From: Halobacteroidaceae bacterium
GTDB lineage: Bacteria > Bacillota > Halanaerobiia > B1SED10-174
Length of the DNA: 23,822 nt
Assembly: GCA_003550445.1 (NCBI GenBank)
Contig: PUKG01000192.1
Span: forward strand, 1-23,822
Direction of reading: 5' to 3'
Position numbers and translations under genes: made by a program. Shown here piece by piece: positions 1-7,620 of this stretch (position 1 is the first letter of the stretch; every line of letters starts with the position of its first letter). Under the pieces are notes generated by a model that saw only the letters and a program-made list of their open reading frames with translations, was not told where the DNA came from and did not search any database.

Positions 1-800
1 CCAACTTTATCGGAAATCCCCCCCGCGGAAATATTCCCGATCATTCCCAGAAGGGCAAAAATCGTAAAATAAAGGCCGGGGTTGGCAACATCGGTAGCCC
101 GGGAAAAATAGATTGAACCGAAAGTTAAAAGGGTTCCATAGCTAAAGGCAACAATTGCTGCTCCCAGGTAAATTGACCATAATAATTTATTTTTCAAAAC
201 CCTTTTTAATTGAAGAATGGGGTTATTGGGAACTTTTTCTGCCTTCAGGTCCGGGGGGATAAGGAAAACTCCCAGGCCAAAGGAAATCAAACCGATTAAG
301 AAACTGAATAAAAACTGGGTTGGATAGCCAAAATTGTTAATGAGGGCTATGGATATTCCAGGACCCACCACCAGGGCCATGGTTGCGGTAAACCGATATG
401 AGCCCATGTAGGTCCCCATTTTTTGAGGTGGGGCAATATCGCTAATTAAAGAAGTTCCGCTGGAAAAAAAAGCTGCCAAGCCAATTGCCTGATAAAAACG
501 GGCCAGAAAGACCATGGGAATACTATTGCTAATTAAAAAAATAAGAGGGGTTGTGGCAAAAACAAAAGAGCCAATAAGAATAGGGGTTTTTCTTCCCCTG
601 CTATCGGCCATGGGGCCAAAATATAACCGAAGAAGGATCCCGGCAATGAAAAAAAAGGAGTTTTGCAATCCAGCCTGGAAACCGGTTCCTCCCAAATCGG
701 TAAGGTATTGGGGGGTAATTACCTGGAAAGTAAAAAAATTAAAATAAACAAAAAAACAAACCCCTAAAGTTAAACAAAAATTCCTGGATCGATGCTGCAA
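1..800 (-). CDS. MFS transporter, N-terminal part (runs off the window)
   Basis: Reading the minus strand from a TTG at 800 gives an open frame of 266 codons that leaves the window at base 1, so the C-terminal part is missing. The product is very hydrophobic with several membrane helices. The loop after the second helix reads FGPMADSRGRKTP, matching the MFS signature between helices 2 and 3, and LARFYQAIGLAAFFSSGTSL fits helix 4. The TTG is the most upstream start possible because an in-frame TAG lies directly before it. An AGGTGG ribosome site sits about 8 bases ahead. The gene is divergent from the regulator at 1030. The substrate cannot be told. Import of the methylated substrate of the neighbouring operon, or efflux, are both possible. 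Confidence 0.8.
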   Translation of the reverse strand, partial: MQHRSRNFCLTLGVCFFVYFNFFTFQVITPQYLTDLGGTGFQAGLQNSFFFIAGILLRLYFGPMADSRGRKTPILIGSFVFATTPLIFLISNSIPMVFLARFYQAIGLAAFFSSGTSLISDIAPPQKMGTYMGSYRFTATMALVVGPGISIALINNFGYPTQFLFSFLIGLISFGLGVFLIPPDLKAEKVPNNPILQLKRVLKNKLLWSIYLGAAIVAFSYGTLLTFGSIYFSRATDVANPGLYFTIFALLGMIGNISAGGISDKV

Positions 801-935
801 CTAAAACACCCACCTTTTAAAATAGATAAATTGGATTTAGGCATAAGGTTCTTCAACTCCTTAAATAGTTATAGAAAATTGTAATAAGTCCTTCCCCCGG
901 GAAAAAAGAGATGGAAATTTTCCCTTGTAGTTTTT

Positions 936-950
936 TTCTCAATATGAGAA
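936..950. promoter_or_regulatory. 15-bp palindrome, putative operator upstream of the regulator gene
   Basis: TTCTCA-ATA-TGAGAA is a perfect inverted repeat with 6-base arms and a 3-base centre. It ends 3 bases before the -35 box of the regulator promoter. The same 6-3-6 layout recurs, with one mismatch per site, near the end of the regulator gene upstream of the sigma-54 promoter. I infer that it is the binding site of the regulator encoded at 1030 and that the gene is autoregulated. Confidence 0.55.
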
Positions 951-953
951 GGC

Positions 954-982
954 TTGTTTAATTATTAGGGTTTTGTTATAAT
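954..982 (+). promoter_or_regulatory. Sigma-A-type promoter of the sigma-54 regulator gene
   Basis: The -35 box TTGTTT (954-959) and a perfect -10 box TATAAT (977-982) are separated by 17 bases. Transcription should start near 989, leaving a leader of about 40 bases before the ATG at 1030. The palindrome at 936-950 abuts the -35 box, so a bound protein there could affect polymerase. Confidence 0.6.
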
Positions 983-1029
983 CAAAAAGAGAAAAAAATT
1001 TGGCAACCCTTTGAGAAAGGAAGAGGGCA

Positions 1030-2805
1030 ATGGAAAAACTCAAGGAAATCAAAGGTTTTCTGCAGCAGGTTTCCGATGCTTTTGCTGCGGTTTTAGATGT
1101 AGAACTTGCAATAATTGATAATAACCTTGAGGTTATTGCGGGAACGGGCTGGTACAAAAAAGAAGTCGGTGTTGTTTACAACGAAGACTGCACAACTGAT
1201 AGGGTGATACAATCCTGGGTTGACAGCCACATCCTGATCGAAGATACCAAGAGCAGCCATTATTGTGAACAGTGCGACTATTCGGATAAATGTTCCGTAG
1301 TTGCTTTTGCCATGCGCCCCATTTTCCACAATGGGGAAAAAATTGGGACGGTTTCCCTACTGGCCTTAAATGAGGAACAAAAAGATATACTCCTGGAAGA
1401 GTTTGAGAAAAAACTTAACTTTTTAAATAATGTTACAAGCTTCATCGTAACTACCCTGAATGAGAAAAGTATGCGGGGGCAGGTTACTACCCTGGCAAAT
1501 CAATTCCAAACTGTAATTAACTCGGTTCACGAAGGGATAATTGCCCTTGATGCAAGAGGGGAGATAATAAATATTAATGGGTCGGCCCGGAAAATTCTTT
1601 CGTTGAACGGAGATAAAACCGGAAAACACGTATCCTCCCTTTTCCCTGATTTTGATCCAATTGCCCATTTCCGGGAGGATCCCGAGAGTGATTATTTTGA
1701 AAAGGAAATCACCCTGGATATTGATGGAAACAGGGAACTGAAAATTTATTGCAGTGTAACTCCAATTTTTGAGGGAGCAGAAGTCAGGGGTTCGGTAATT
1801 TCTTTCCGCAAAGGAGAAGAAATCCGCAAACTGGCCAGCAAGTTGATTGGAGAAGAAAAAAAAGGAACCCTTGATGCAATAAAAGGGACCAGTAATGAAT
1901 TAACAGAAATAAAAAAGCGAATGCGCCGGGTTTGTAACACAGATTCCACAATTTTTATCCAGGGAGAAACCGGAACAGGGAAAAGCCTTTTTGCCAGGGC
2001 TATTCACGAAGAAAGCCATCGCAAGGGGAAGCCTTTTGTTACGGTAAATTGTGCTGCGATTCCGGATTCCCTTTTGGAATCAGAACTTTTTGGATATGAT
2101 GAAGGGGCCTTTACCGGAGCGAAAAAAGGAGGAAAGCCGGGTAAGTTTGAGCTTGCCCATGAAGGAACTATTTTTCTTGATGAAATCGGAGATATGCCCC
2201 TGAGCTTCCAGGTGGACCTTTTGCAGGTAATAGAAACCAGGCAAATTGAGAGAGTTGGTGGGGTAAGCACAAGAGACGTGGATGTTAGAATTATTGCGGC
2301 TACCAACCAAAACCTGGAGAGGTTAATTGAAGAGGGCTTATTCCGAGAGGATCTTTTTTACCGCCTGAATGTTATTCCCTTCTACATCCCTCCCCTCCGG
2401 GAGAGGAAAGAAGATATTCACCTTTTAATGCATTTTTTTCTGGACCTCTATTCAACGCAGCTTGGGAAAAATATTTATGATTTCCAGGAGGGAACCAGGA
2501 AAATTTTCCTTGAATATTCCTGGCCGGGAAATATCCGGGAACTTGAGAATGCTATTGAATATGCGGTAAACATTGAAACAGGGTCGGAAATTTCTATGAA
2601 AAGTTTACCTGAAAGGCTATTGAATTTCCGGAGGGGCGAAGCTGCCGGGAAAATTTCCACTCTAAAGGCCCTGGAAAGAGATGCGATAAATAAGGCATTG
2701 CAGAAATTTGGTTTTTCTACCGAAGGCAAAGAAAAGGCTGCTGCTGCCCTCGGGATCAGTCGAGCAACTTTGTACCGGAAATTAAAAGAACTCCATGTTT
2801 CTTAA
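1030..2805 (+). CDS. Sigma-54-dependent transcriptional activator (sensor-PAS-AAA+-Fis)
   Basis: A 591-residue bacterial enhancer-binding protein that should activate sigma-54 promoters by ATP hydrolysis. Residues 1-140 form a GAF-like sensor with a cysteine group (C54, C79, C82, C88). Residues about 155-262 look like a PAS domain. The AAA+ domain follows with Walker A GETGTGKS (312-319), the sigma-54 contact loop GAFTGA (359-364) and Walker B FLDEIGD (382-388). A Fis-type helix-turn-helix closes the protein (about 568-587). The ATG has an AAGAGGG ribosome site close upstream. There is no response-regulator receiver domain, so the input is probably a small ligand or redox state sensed by the N-terminal half. 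It lies directly upstream of a near-consensus sigma-54 promoter driving the methyltransferase operon, which makes it the likely local activator. Confidence 0.93.
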   Translation: MEKLKEIKGFLQQVSDAFAAVLDVELAIIDNNLEVIAGTGWYKKEVGVVYNEDCTTDRVIQSWVDSHILIEDTKSSHYCEQCDYSDKCSVVAFAMRPIFHNGEKIGTVSLLALNEEQKDILLEEFEKKLNFLNNVTSFIVTTLNEKSMRGQVTTLANQFQTVINSVHEGIIALDARGEIININGSARKILSLNGDKTGKHVSSLFPDFDPIAHFREDPESDYFEKEITLDIDGNRELKIYCSVTPIFEGAEVRGSVISFRKGEEIRKLASKLIGEEKKGTLDAIKGTSNELTEIKKRMRRVCNTDSTIFIQGETGTGKSLFARAIHEESHRKGKPFVTVNCAAIPDSLLESELFGYDEGAFTGAKKGGKPGKFELAHEGTIFLDEIGDMPLSFQVDLLQVIETRQIERVGGVSTRDVDVRIIAATNQNLERLIEEGLFREDLFYRLNVIPFYIPPLRERKEDIHLLMHFFLDLYSTQLGKNIYDFQEGTRKIFLEYSWPGNIRELENAIEYAVNIETGSEISMKSLPERLLNFRRGEAAGKISTLKALERDAINKALQKFGFSTEGKEKAAAALGISRATLYRKLKELHVS

Positions 2806-2831
2806 AATGAGAAAAATTATCAAATTGAGAA
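2799..2831. promoter_or_regulatory. Two tandem 6-3-6 palindromes, putative upstream activator sites
   Basis: TTCTTA-AAA-TGAGAA (2799-2813) and TTATCA-AAT-TGAGAA (2817-2831) each differ from the perfect palindrome at 936-950 by one base in the left arm. Their centres are 18 bp apart and lie about 215-235 bp upstream of the predicted sigma-54 start, a usual place for enhancer-binding-protein sites. The first overlaps the stop codon of the regulator gene. Binding by the regulator is inferred. Confidence 0.5.
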
Positions 2832-2898
2832 AAAAACCATTAACCGTTAAACCCATTGATTTAACAAAAACTTTAAATATCCTGCGGGGAAAATTCTA

Positions 2899-2951
2899 AA
2901 AATGAGAAAGAGGTTAAGAAAAATCTTCCTTTTATCTCATTTTCTTTTTTT
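2899..2951 (+). terminator. Rho-independent terminator of the regulator gene
   Basis: AAAATGAGA (2899-2907) pairs with TCTCATTTT (2935-2943). The stem continues inward with AAGAGG/CCTTTT and AAGA/TCTT around an AAAA loop. A run of seven T follows at 2945-2951. The stem is A/T-rich but long, and it lies about 95 bases after the regulator stop, before the sigma-54 promoter. A further TTCTAA-AAA-TGAGAA palindrome (2894-2908) overlaps the left arm. Confidence 0.65.
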
Positions 2952-3014
2952 CACCAGAAAGAAGAATTGAAGAAAGCCTTGATAATAAAAGAATAAAAGA
3001 AACCAAATGGGGGG

Positions 3015-3030
3015 TGGTACGCTTTTTGCA
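3015..3030 (+). promoter_or_regulatory. Sigma-54 (-24/-12) promoter of the methyltransferase operon
   Basis: TGGTACG-CTTT-TTGCA matches the sigma-54 consensus TGGCACG-N4-TTGCW at all but one base. The invariant GG (3016-3017) and GC (3028-3029) have the required 10-base gap. Transcription should start near 3041. It is the only such site I found in the window. It lies between a sigma-54 activator gene and the first corrinoid-protein gene. Confidence 0.85.
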
Positions 3031-3040
3031 GTTTACCATA

Positions 3041-3312
3041 GTTGAAGAACTTTACTACTGGAAAGGATTGCAAGGTTTAAGTGTTAGAATGTAGTAATAC
3101 AGGAAAAGGTTTTATTCGTATTTGAAGGAGGTGAAACGAAAACCAGCAATAACAAACTTTATGCCAGGGGAACGAATTTTAAATTTTAATAACCATTTTA
3201 TTTATCCACCTTTTAGGGAATAAGAATCAATAATCAGAGAAAGAAGCTTAAATTATGCGAATTTTTTCCCGGGCTTTTCAAATGTAAAGGGAAAAATCAG
3301 GAGGAGGGAAAA
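3041..3312 (+). other. Long 5' leader of the operon, no recognised gene
   Basis: About 270 bases separate the predicted sigma-54 start from the first gene. It contains an AAGGAGGTG ribosome-site-like stretch (3125-3133). A short frame starting at the GTG within it (3131-3223, 30 codons plus stop) has no convincing start spacing. I looked for a cobalamin riboswitch and saw no B12 box. The real ribosome site of the first gene is GGAGGAGGG at 3300-3308. Confidence 0.4.
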
Positions 3313-3948
3313 ATGGCTGACTTAGAAGCTTTACAAAACGCGATTATTGAATGTAATGTTGAGAGAGCCAAGGAGTTAACCCAGAAGGTTATTAATGCAG
3401 GGACTGGACCGGCCGAGGTAATTAATTCAGGATTAATTAAGGGAATGAACGTTGTTGGACAAAGGTTTAAAGAAGGAGCAATGTATGTTCCAGAGGTTTT
3501 AATGGCTGCAAGGGCAATGAACTCAGGGATGGAGATTTGCAAACCCTTACTGGTTGAGGGAGAAGTTTCCAGCGCTGGAAAGGTTGTCCTGGGAACCGTG
3601 GCCGGAGACCTTCACGATATTGGTAAAAACCTTGTTGGCATGATGATGGAAAGTGGCGGGATGGAAGTAATTGACCTGGGGATGGATGTTTCTCCGGAGA
3701 AATTCGCTGAAGCAGTTCGGGAACATAAACCCGATGTTGTGGGAATGAGCGCTCTTTTAACCACCACCATGCTGGCCATGAAAGACACGGTTGAAATTTT
3801 ACAAGAAGAAGGTTTGAGGGATTCGGTAAAGATTATTGTAGGAGGAGCACCCGTTACCTCCGATTTTTCCGATGAAATTGGTGCCGATGGTTGGGCACCT
3901 GATGCTGCATCGGCTAAAGATCTGGCCATGGAACTGGTGGGTCGTTAA
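3313..3948 (+). CDS. Corrinoid (B12-binding) methyl carrier protein 1
   Basis: A 211-residue methyl-carrier protein of the MttC/MtbC/MtgC type. An N-terminal helical cap domain (about 1-85) contains MNVVGQRFKEG and VPEVLMAARAM. A Rossmann-like B12-binding domain (about 88-211) follows. It has the DxHxxG motif as DLHDIG (99-104), whose His101 should be the lower axial cobalt ligand, plus MSALLTTTM and GGAPVT, which fit the cofactor-tail pocket. Length is normal for the family. The protein accepts a methyl group on Co(I) from the MttB-type enzyme encoded just downstream and gives it to the MtgA-like enzyme. It is about 90% identical (21 differences in 211) to the protein at 5476. First gene after the sigma-54 promoter. 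Confidence 0.95.
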   Translation: MADLEALQNAIIECNVERAKELTQKVINAGTGPAEVINSGLIKGMNVVGQRFKEGAMYVPEVLMAARAMNSGMEICKPLLVEGEVSSAGKVVLGTVAGDLHDIGKNLVGMMMESGGMEVIDLGMDVSPEKFAEAVREHKPDVVGMSALLTTTMLAMKDTVEILQEEGLRDSVKIIVGGAPVTSDFSDEIGADGWAPDAASAKDLAMELVGR

Positions 3949-3970
3949 CTTGAGGAAAGGAGAGGGTATA

Positions 3971-5461
3971 ATGGGAAATTTCGTAAAATCCCGTTACAAG
4001 GTTAATAAGACAGTTAATTTTCGGCTTCTAAGTGATGCCCAGCGAGAAGAAATTTTCTCTGCGGCGACAGAAGTCCTGGAAAGAACCGGGGCGAAGATTT
4101 ATGACGAAGAATCATTGGAAATTTTGAAAAAAGGTGGTTGTTGGGTTGATGGTAATAGGGTGAGGATACCTGTTGGAATAAGTGAATGGGCTGTCCGCAG
4201 TGCTCCATCGAGGGTTACCCTTTATGATCAGCTTGGCAATAAGGCCCTGGTCCTTCAGGACAACAAAACTTATTATGGACCTGGACCGACAAACACTTTT
4301 CACCGCGATCCCTTTACCGGGGAAAGGCGGCGTCCGGTAATAAGTGATACCGAAAACGTTGCAAAGGTCTGTGATGCTCTGCCCAATATCGATTTTGTTC
4401 AGGATTTGGGAACCCCAACTGGTGTAACTGATACCCTGGCCGACGTTCATGCTTTTAAGGCCCTGGTTTCCAATACCAATAAACCAATTGTCCACTGGGG
4501 TTTTGACATCGATCAATACCAGGACATAACTGATATAGCTGCATCGGTGGTTGGTGGACTGGAAAACCTTCAACAAAGACCTTTCTTTGCTCTTTATTCT
4601 GAGCCCAGCTCACCTCTTTTACACTCAGAAGAAGCTATTGCAAAAGCCGTTTTTGCGGCAAAGAATAAAATCCCCATCGTTTATACTCCCTGTGTAATGT
4701 CAGGTGCAACAGCACCAGCAACACTTGCCGGGACACTGGTCCTTGGTGTAGCAGAGAGTTTGGTGGGGATTGTTGTTTCTCAGCTGGTAAGACCGGGAAC
4801 TCCGATCATAATGGGTGGAGTATATGCCATTATGGACATGAAATCAACGGTCTTCAGCTATGGTAGTCCGGAATTTCACACCATGCAGGCTGGAATTGCT
4901 GAGGTAGCTCACCACATGAAAATTCCGGTATTTGGTACTGCTGGTTGCACTGACTCCCACATTCTTGATGGACAGGCTGCAGGGGAAGCAGCAATGAGTA
5001 TACTTATGGCAGCCCTTTCAGGAGCAAATCTTGTCCACGACTGTGGCTATACAGGTTCAGGTTCCACGGGATCTCTGGAACAACTGGTAATGGATGATGA
5101 AATCATTGCTATGGTTAAGCGCTTTATGAGGGGTATTGAAATTAACGATGAAACTCTGGCCCTGGATGTAATTGATAAGGTTGGGCCAGGAGGGCATTAC
5201 CTGGGAGAGCCTCATACCATGGATAACTTTAAAAAAGAAACCTGGTTCCCCACCCTTATTAACCGAATGCGCCATGATGGCTGGCAAAAACAGGCAGGTA
5301 GTAGCAGCATGGGTGATAGGGTCAGGGATAAATTGCGGGCAATCCTTAAAGAGCATCAGGTTAAAGCTCTGCCCGAGAATGTTATGAAAGAAATTGATAG
5401 TATTATTGAAAGAGCGGAAAAACGTGAAGCCGAGAAAGCCCAAAAGGGCAAAAAGAAATAA
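3971..5461 (+). CDS. mttB: MttB-family (trimethylamine/betaine-type) methyltransferase 1
   Basis: A 496-residue member of the MttB (COG5598) superfamily, which moves a methyl group from a methylated amine to a corrinoid protein. Family-like stretches include MGGVYAIMDMKSTVFSYGSP, TAGCTDSHILDGQAAGEA, LVHDCGYTGSGS and ALDVIDKVGPGGHYLGEPHT; the enzyme should fold as a TIM barrel. I start it at the ATG at 3971, which has GGAAAGGAGAGGG just ahead. An earlier in-frame ATG at 3872 lies inside the corrinoid gene and lacks a ribosome site. There is no in-frame amber codon, so it is a non-pyrrolysine member like the betaine enzymes MtgB, MtpB and MtcB. The substrate cannot be told from sequence. The C-terminal tail is rich in Lys and Glu. 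Confidence 0.93.
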   Translation: MGNFVKSRYKVNKTVNFRLLSDAQREEIFSAATEVLERTGAKIYDEESLEILKKGGCWVDGNRVRIPVGISEWAVRSAPSRVTLYDQLGNKALVLQDNKTYYGPGPTNTFHRDPFTGERRRPVISDTENVAKVCDALPNIDFVQDLGTPTGVTDTLADVHAFKALVSNTNKPIVHWGFDIDQYQDITDIAASVVGGLENLQQRPFFALYSEPSSPLLHSEEAIAKAVFAAKNKIPIVYTPCVMSGATAPATLAGTLVLGVAESLVGIVVSQLVRPGTPIIMGGVYAIMDMKSTVFSYGSPEFHTMQAGIAEVAHHMKIPVFGTAGCTDSHILDGQAAGEAAMSILMAALSGANLVHDCGYTGSGSTGSLEQLVMDDEIIAMVKRFMRGIEINDETLALDVIDKVGPGGHYLGEPHTMDNFKKETWFPTLINRMRHDGWQKQAGSSSMGDRVRDKLRAILKEHQVKALPENVMKEIDSIIERAEKREAEKAQKGKKK

Positions 5462-5475
5462 GGGGGAGATTAATA

Positions 5476-6111
5476 ATGGCAGATTTTGAAGCCCTGCAAA
5501 ATGCGATTATCGAGTGTAATGTTGAGAAGGCCACTGAGCTAACTCAAAAGGCTATTGATGAAGGTTCAAGCCCTGCAGAAATAATTAACCAGGGATTAAT
5601 TAAAGGAATGAATGTTGTAGGTCAAAGGTTTAAAGAAGGAGAAATGTACGTTCCTGAGGTTTTGATGGCTGCAAGAGCTATGAATTCGGGTATGGATCTT
5701 GTCAAGCCTCTCCTGGTTGAGGGAGAAGTAACTTCCACCGGGAAAGTTGTCCTGGGAACAGTTGCAGGTGACCTGCATGATATTGGGAAGAACCTTGTAG
5801 GAATGATGATGGAAAGCGGTGGAATGGAAGTAATTGACCTGGGCATGGATGTTGACCCGGAGAAATTTGCCGAAGCAGTCCGGGAACACAAACCGGATGT
5901 TGTGGGAATGAGCGCACTTTTGACCACCACAATGCTTGCTATGAAAGATACCATTGAAATATTACAGGAAGAAGGGTTGCGGGATTCCGTCAAGATTATT
6001 ATTGGTGGAGCACCGGTAACCTCTGATTTTGCTGATGAAATTGGAGCTGACGGTTGGGCACCTGATGCCGCGTCGGCCAAAGATCTGGCCATCGAACTGG
6101 TAGGCCGCTAA
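5476..6111 (+). CDS. Corrinoid (B12-binding) methyl carrier protein 2
   Basis: A 211-residue paralogue of the protein at 3313, with the same two-domain layout and the same DLHDIG motif (99-104, His101 axial ligand). Most differences lie in the N-terminal cap domain (residues 4-88). The cobalamin-binding half has only five changes, all conservative or at a surface-like site (127, 160, 176, 186, 206). DNA divergence is larger than the protein suggests: the first 51 bases differ at 9 positions, mostly silent. The duplication is therefore not very recent, and the protein is under strong constraint. It starts 14 bases after the first MttB gene, behind a GGGGGAG ribosome site. Confidence 0.95.
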   Translation: MADFEALQNAIIECNVEKATELTQKAIDEGSSPAEIINQGLIKGMNVVGQRFKEGEMYVPEVLMAARAMNSGMDLVKPLLVEGEVTSTGKVVLGTVAGDLHDIGKNLVGMMMESGGMEVIDLGMDVDPEKFAEAVREHKPDVVGMSALLTTTMLAMKDTIEILQEEGLRDSVKIIIGGAPVTSDFADEIGADGWAPDAASAKDLAIELVGR

Positions 6112-6135
6112 AAAGAGGAAAGGAGAGGTGGCAGC

Positions 6136-7590
6136 ATGAGAAGTAATTACAGAATTAATGCATCTGCTGACCTTCAGGTCCTCTCAGATGACCAGTGTAA
6201 ACATATACTGGGAGCGGCCATGGAGATTTTGGAAAGAACAGGTGTGGTTTATCACGATAAAGAATCACTGGAAATCCTGGAAAAAGCGGGTTGTTTTGTA
6301 GAAGGAAAAAGGGTTCGAATTCCAGTAAAGCTTGTGGAAAAAGCGCTGCGGACAGTTCCCTCAAAGGTAACCTTATGTAACAGCCGGACAGGGAAAAGAG
6401 TAATGGAGATGGAAGGTAACAATGCTTTCTTTGGTTCGGGTTCCGATACTCCTTTCTTTATTGACCCCTATACCAATAATAGAATTCCTACGAGCAAAAA
6501 AACCGTAACAATGGCTTCTACAGTTCTGGATGCACTCCCCAACATAGACTTTATTATGTCCCTGGGAATTGTCCAGGACGTCCCCCAGGAGATCTATGAC
6601 CGGCATCAGTTTGAAGCGATGGTTCTTAATACCTCAAAACCAATTGTTATTACCGCAATTGATGTAGAGGGATATTCTGACATAATTAAAATGTGTGAAA
6701 TTGTAGCAGGCGGGGAAAAAGAACTGCAGAGTAATCCCTTTATGACTCTTTACGCAGAACCAATTTCTCCCCTCCAGCACCCTGGAGATTCTGCCCAGAA
6801 GCTGGTTCTTGCGGCTAAGAAAAAACTTCCCGTTGTTTACACGCCATGCCCGATGTTTGGTGGAACAGTTCCCATAACAATGGCGGGAGGCCTTGCTACA
6901 GGGCTTGCTGAAAGCTTAAGTGGTCTGGTTCTCAACCAGGAAACCAGCGAAGGCAGCCCCTTCATTATGGGTGGAGTGTTTACCATCATGGATATGAAGA
7001 CAACTGTTTTCGCCTATGGTGCTCCTGAATTCCACCTACTGCAGGCAGGACTGGCTGATATTTCTCGCTTCCTGGATATTCCGATGTTTGGAACCTGCGG
7101 TTGCACTGACTCCAAGGTTGTCGACGAACAGGCAGCAATTGAAGGTGCTATTTCAATACTGACAACATCCATGTCAGGAGCAAACCTTAACCACGATGTT
7201 GGTTATATTGAGCATGGTAATACCGCATCTCTGGAATACCTGACAATATGCGATGAGTTAATTGGTTTTGCCAGAAGGATAACCAGAGGAATCGAAGTTA
7301 ACGAAGAAACCCTTGCCCTGGATGTTATTGACAAGGTTGGCCATGGTGGGCATTACCTTGCTCAGGAGCACACAATGAAGCATTATAAAACTGAAACCTA
7401 TTATCCAGAACTTTTCCAGCGCAAAATATATGAGAATTGGGTAAAAGAAGGAGAGAAAAACCTCTTCCAGCGCAGCAACGAAAAAGTAATCGATATCCTG
7501 GAAAACCACAAACCAGATCCATTACCAAAGGATGTTGAAGAAAAAATTAGAAAAATTGTAGTAGATGCAGAAAGCAAACTGAAAGCGTAG
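6136..7590 (+). CDS. mttB: MttB-family methyltransferase 2
   Basis: A 484-residue MttB-superfamily protein paralogous to the one at 3971, aligned end to end and roughly half identical by eye. Shared stretches include ALPNIDF, VYTPCPM, MGGVFTIMDMKTTVFAYGAP, GCTDSK and ALDVIDKVGHGGHYLAQEHT. Changes fall in parts that could line the active site: VHDCGY becomes NHDVGY, and SGATAPATLAG becomes FGGTVPITMAG. It may therefore take a different methylated substrate. There is no amber codon. The ATG has GGAAAGGAGAGG upstream. It should load the corrinoid protein encoded immediately before it, though the two carriers are so alike that cross-use is likely. Confidence 0.92.
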   Translation: MRSNYRINASADLQVLSDDQCKHILGAAMEILERTGVVYHDKESLEILEKAGCFVEGKRVRIPVKLVEKALRTVPSKVTLCNSRTGKRVMEMEGNNAFFGSGSDTPFFIDPYTNNRIPTSKKTVTMASTVLDALPNIDFIMSLGIVQDVPQEIYDRHQFEAMVLNTSKPIVITAIDVEGYSDIIKMCEIVAGGEKELQSNPFMTLYAEPISPLQHPGDSAQKLVLAAKKKLPVVYTPCPMFGGTVPITMAGGLATGLAESLSGLVLNQETSEGSPFIMGGVFTIMDMKTTVFAYGAPEFHLLQAGLADISRFLDIPMFGTCGCTDSKVVDEQAAIEGAISILTTSMSGANLNHDVGYIEHGNTASLEYLTICDELIGFARRITRGIEVNEETLALDVIDKVGHGGHYLAQEHTMKHYKTETYYPELFQRKIYENWVKEGEKNLFQRSNEKVIDILENHKPDPLPKDVEEKIRKIVVDAESKLKA

Positions 7591-7620
7591 AAGTTAGAAT
7601 ACAGAGGAGGAGTACAGGGT

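Larger units (their letters stand above)
3313..5461 (+). repeat. Tandem cassette, copy 1 (corrinoid protein + MttB-like)
   Basis: The corrinoid-protein/MttB order is repeated at 5476-7590. The ribosome-site stretch GAGGAAAGGAGAGG before each MttB gene is identical (3952-3965 and 6115-6128), showing that the duplication covered the junction as well as the genes. Confidence 0.8.
5476..7590 (+). repeat. Tandem cassette, copy 2 (corrinoid protein + MttB-like)
   Basis: Second copy of the cassette at 3313-5461. The carrier halves are about 90% identical in protein, while the methyltransferase halves are only about half identical by eye. Confidence 0.8.

Noticed and set aside
2004..2306. Minus-strand open frames inside the regulator and other genes
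   Set aside because: They have no ribosome sites or recognisable domains and lie opposite strongly supported genes.
2934..2939. ATCTCA half-site as a further regulator site
   Set aside because: It is explained as the right arm of the terminator stem at 2899-2951, and the 6-3-6 partner arm does not match.
3041..3312. Cobalamin riboswitch ahead of the corrinoid gene
   Set aside because: Expected from context, but I could not find a B12 box or the conserved core.
3872..3970. Earlier in-frame ATG for the first MttB gene
   Set aside because: It lies inside the corrinoid-protein gene without a ribosome site, and family similarity begins after the ATG at 3971, which has GGAAAGGAGAGGG ahead.
3971..7590. 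Pyrrolysine-containing trimethylamine methyltransferase
   Set aside because: Both MttB frames are uninterrupted to full family length with no in-frame TAG before the end, and no pyl genes are seen.
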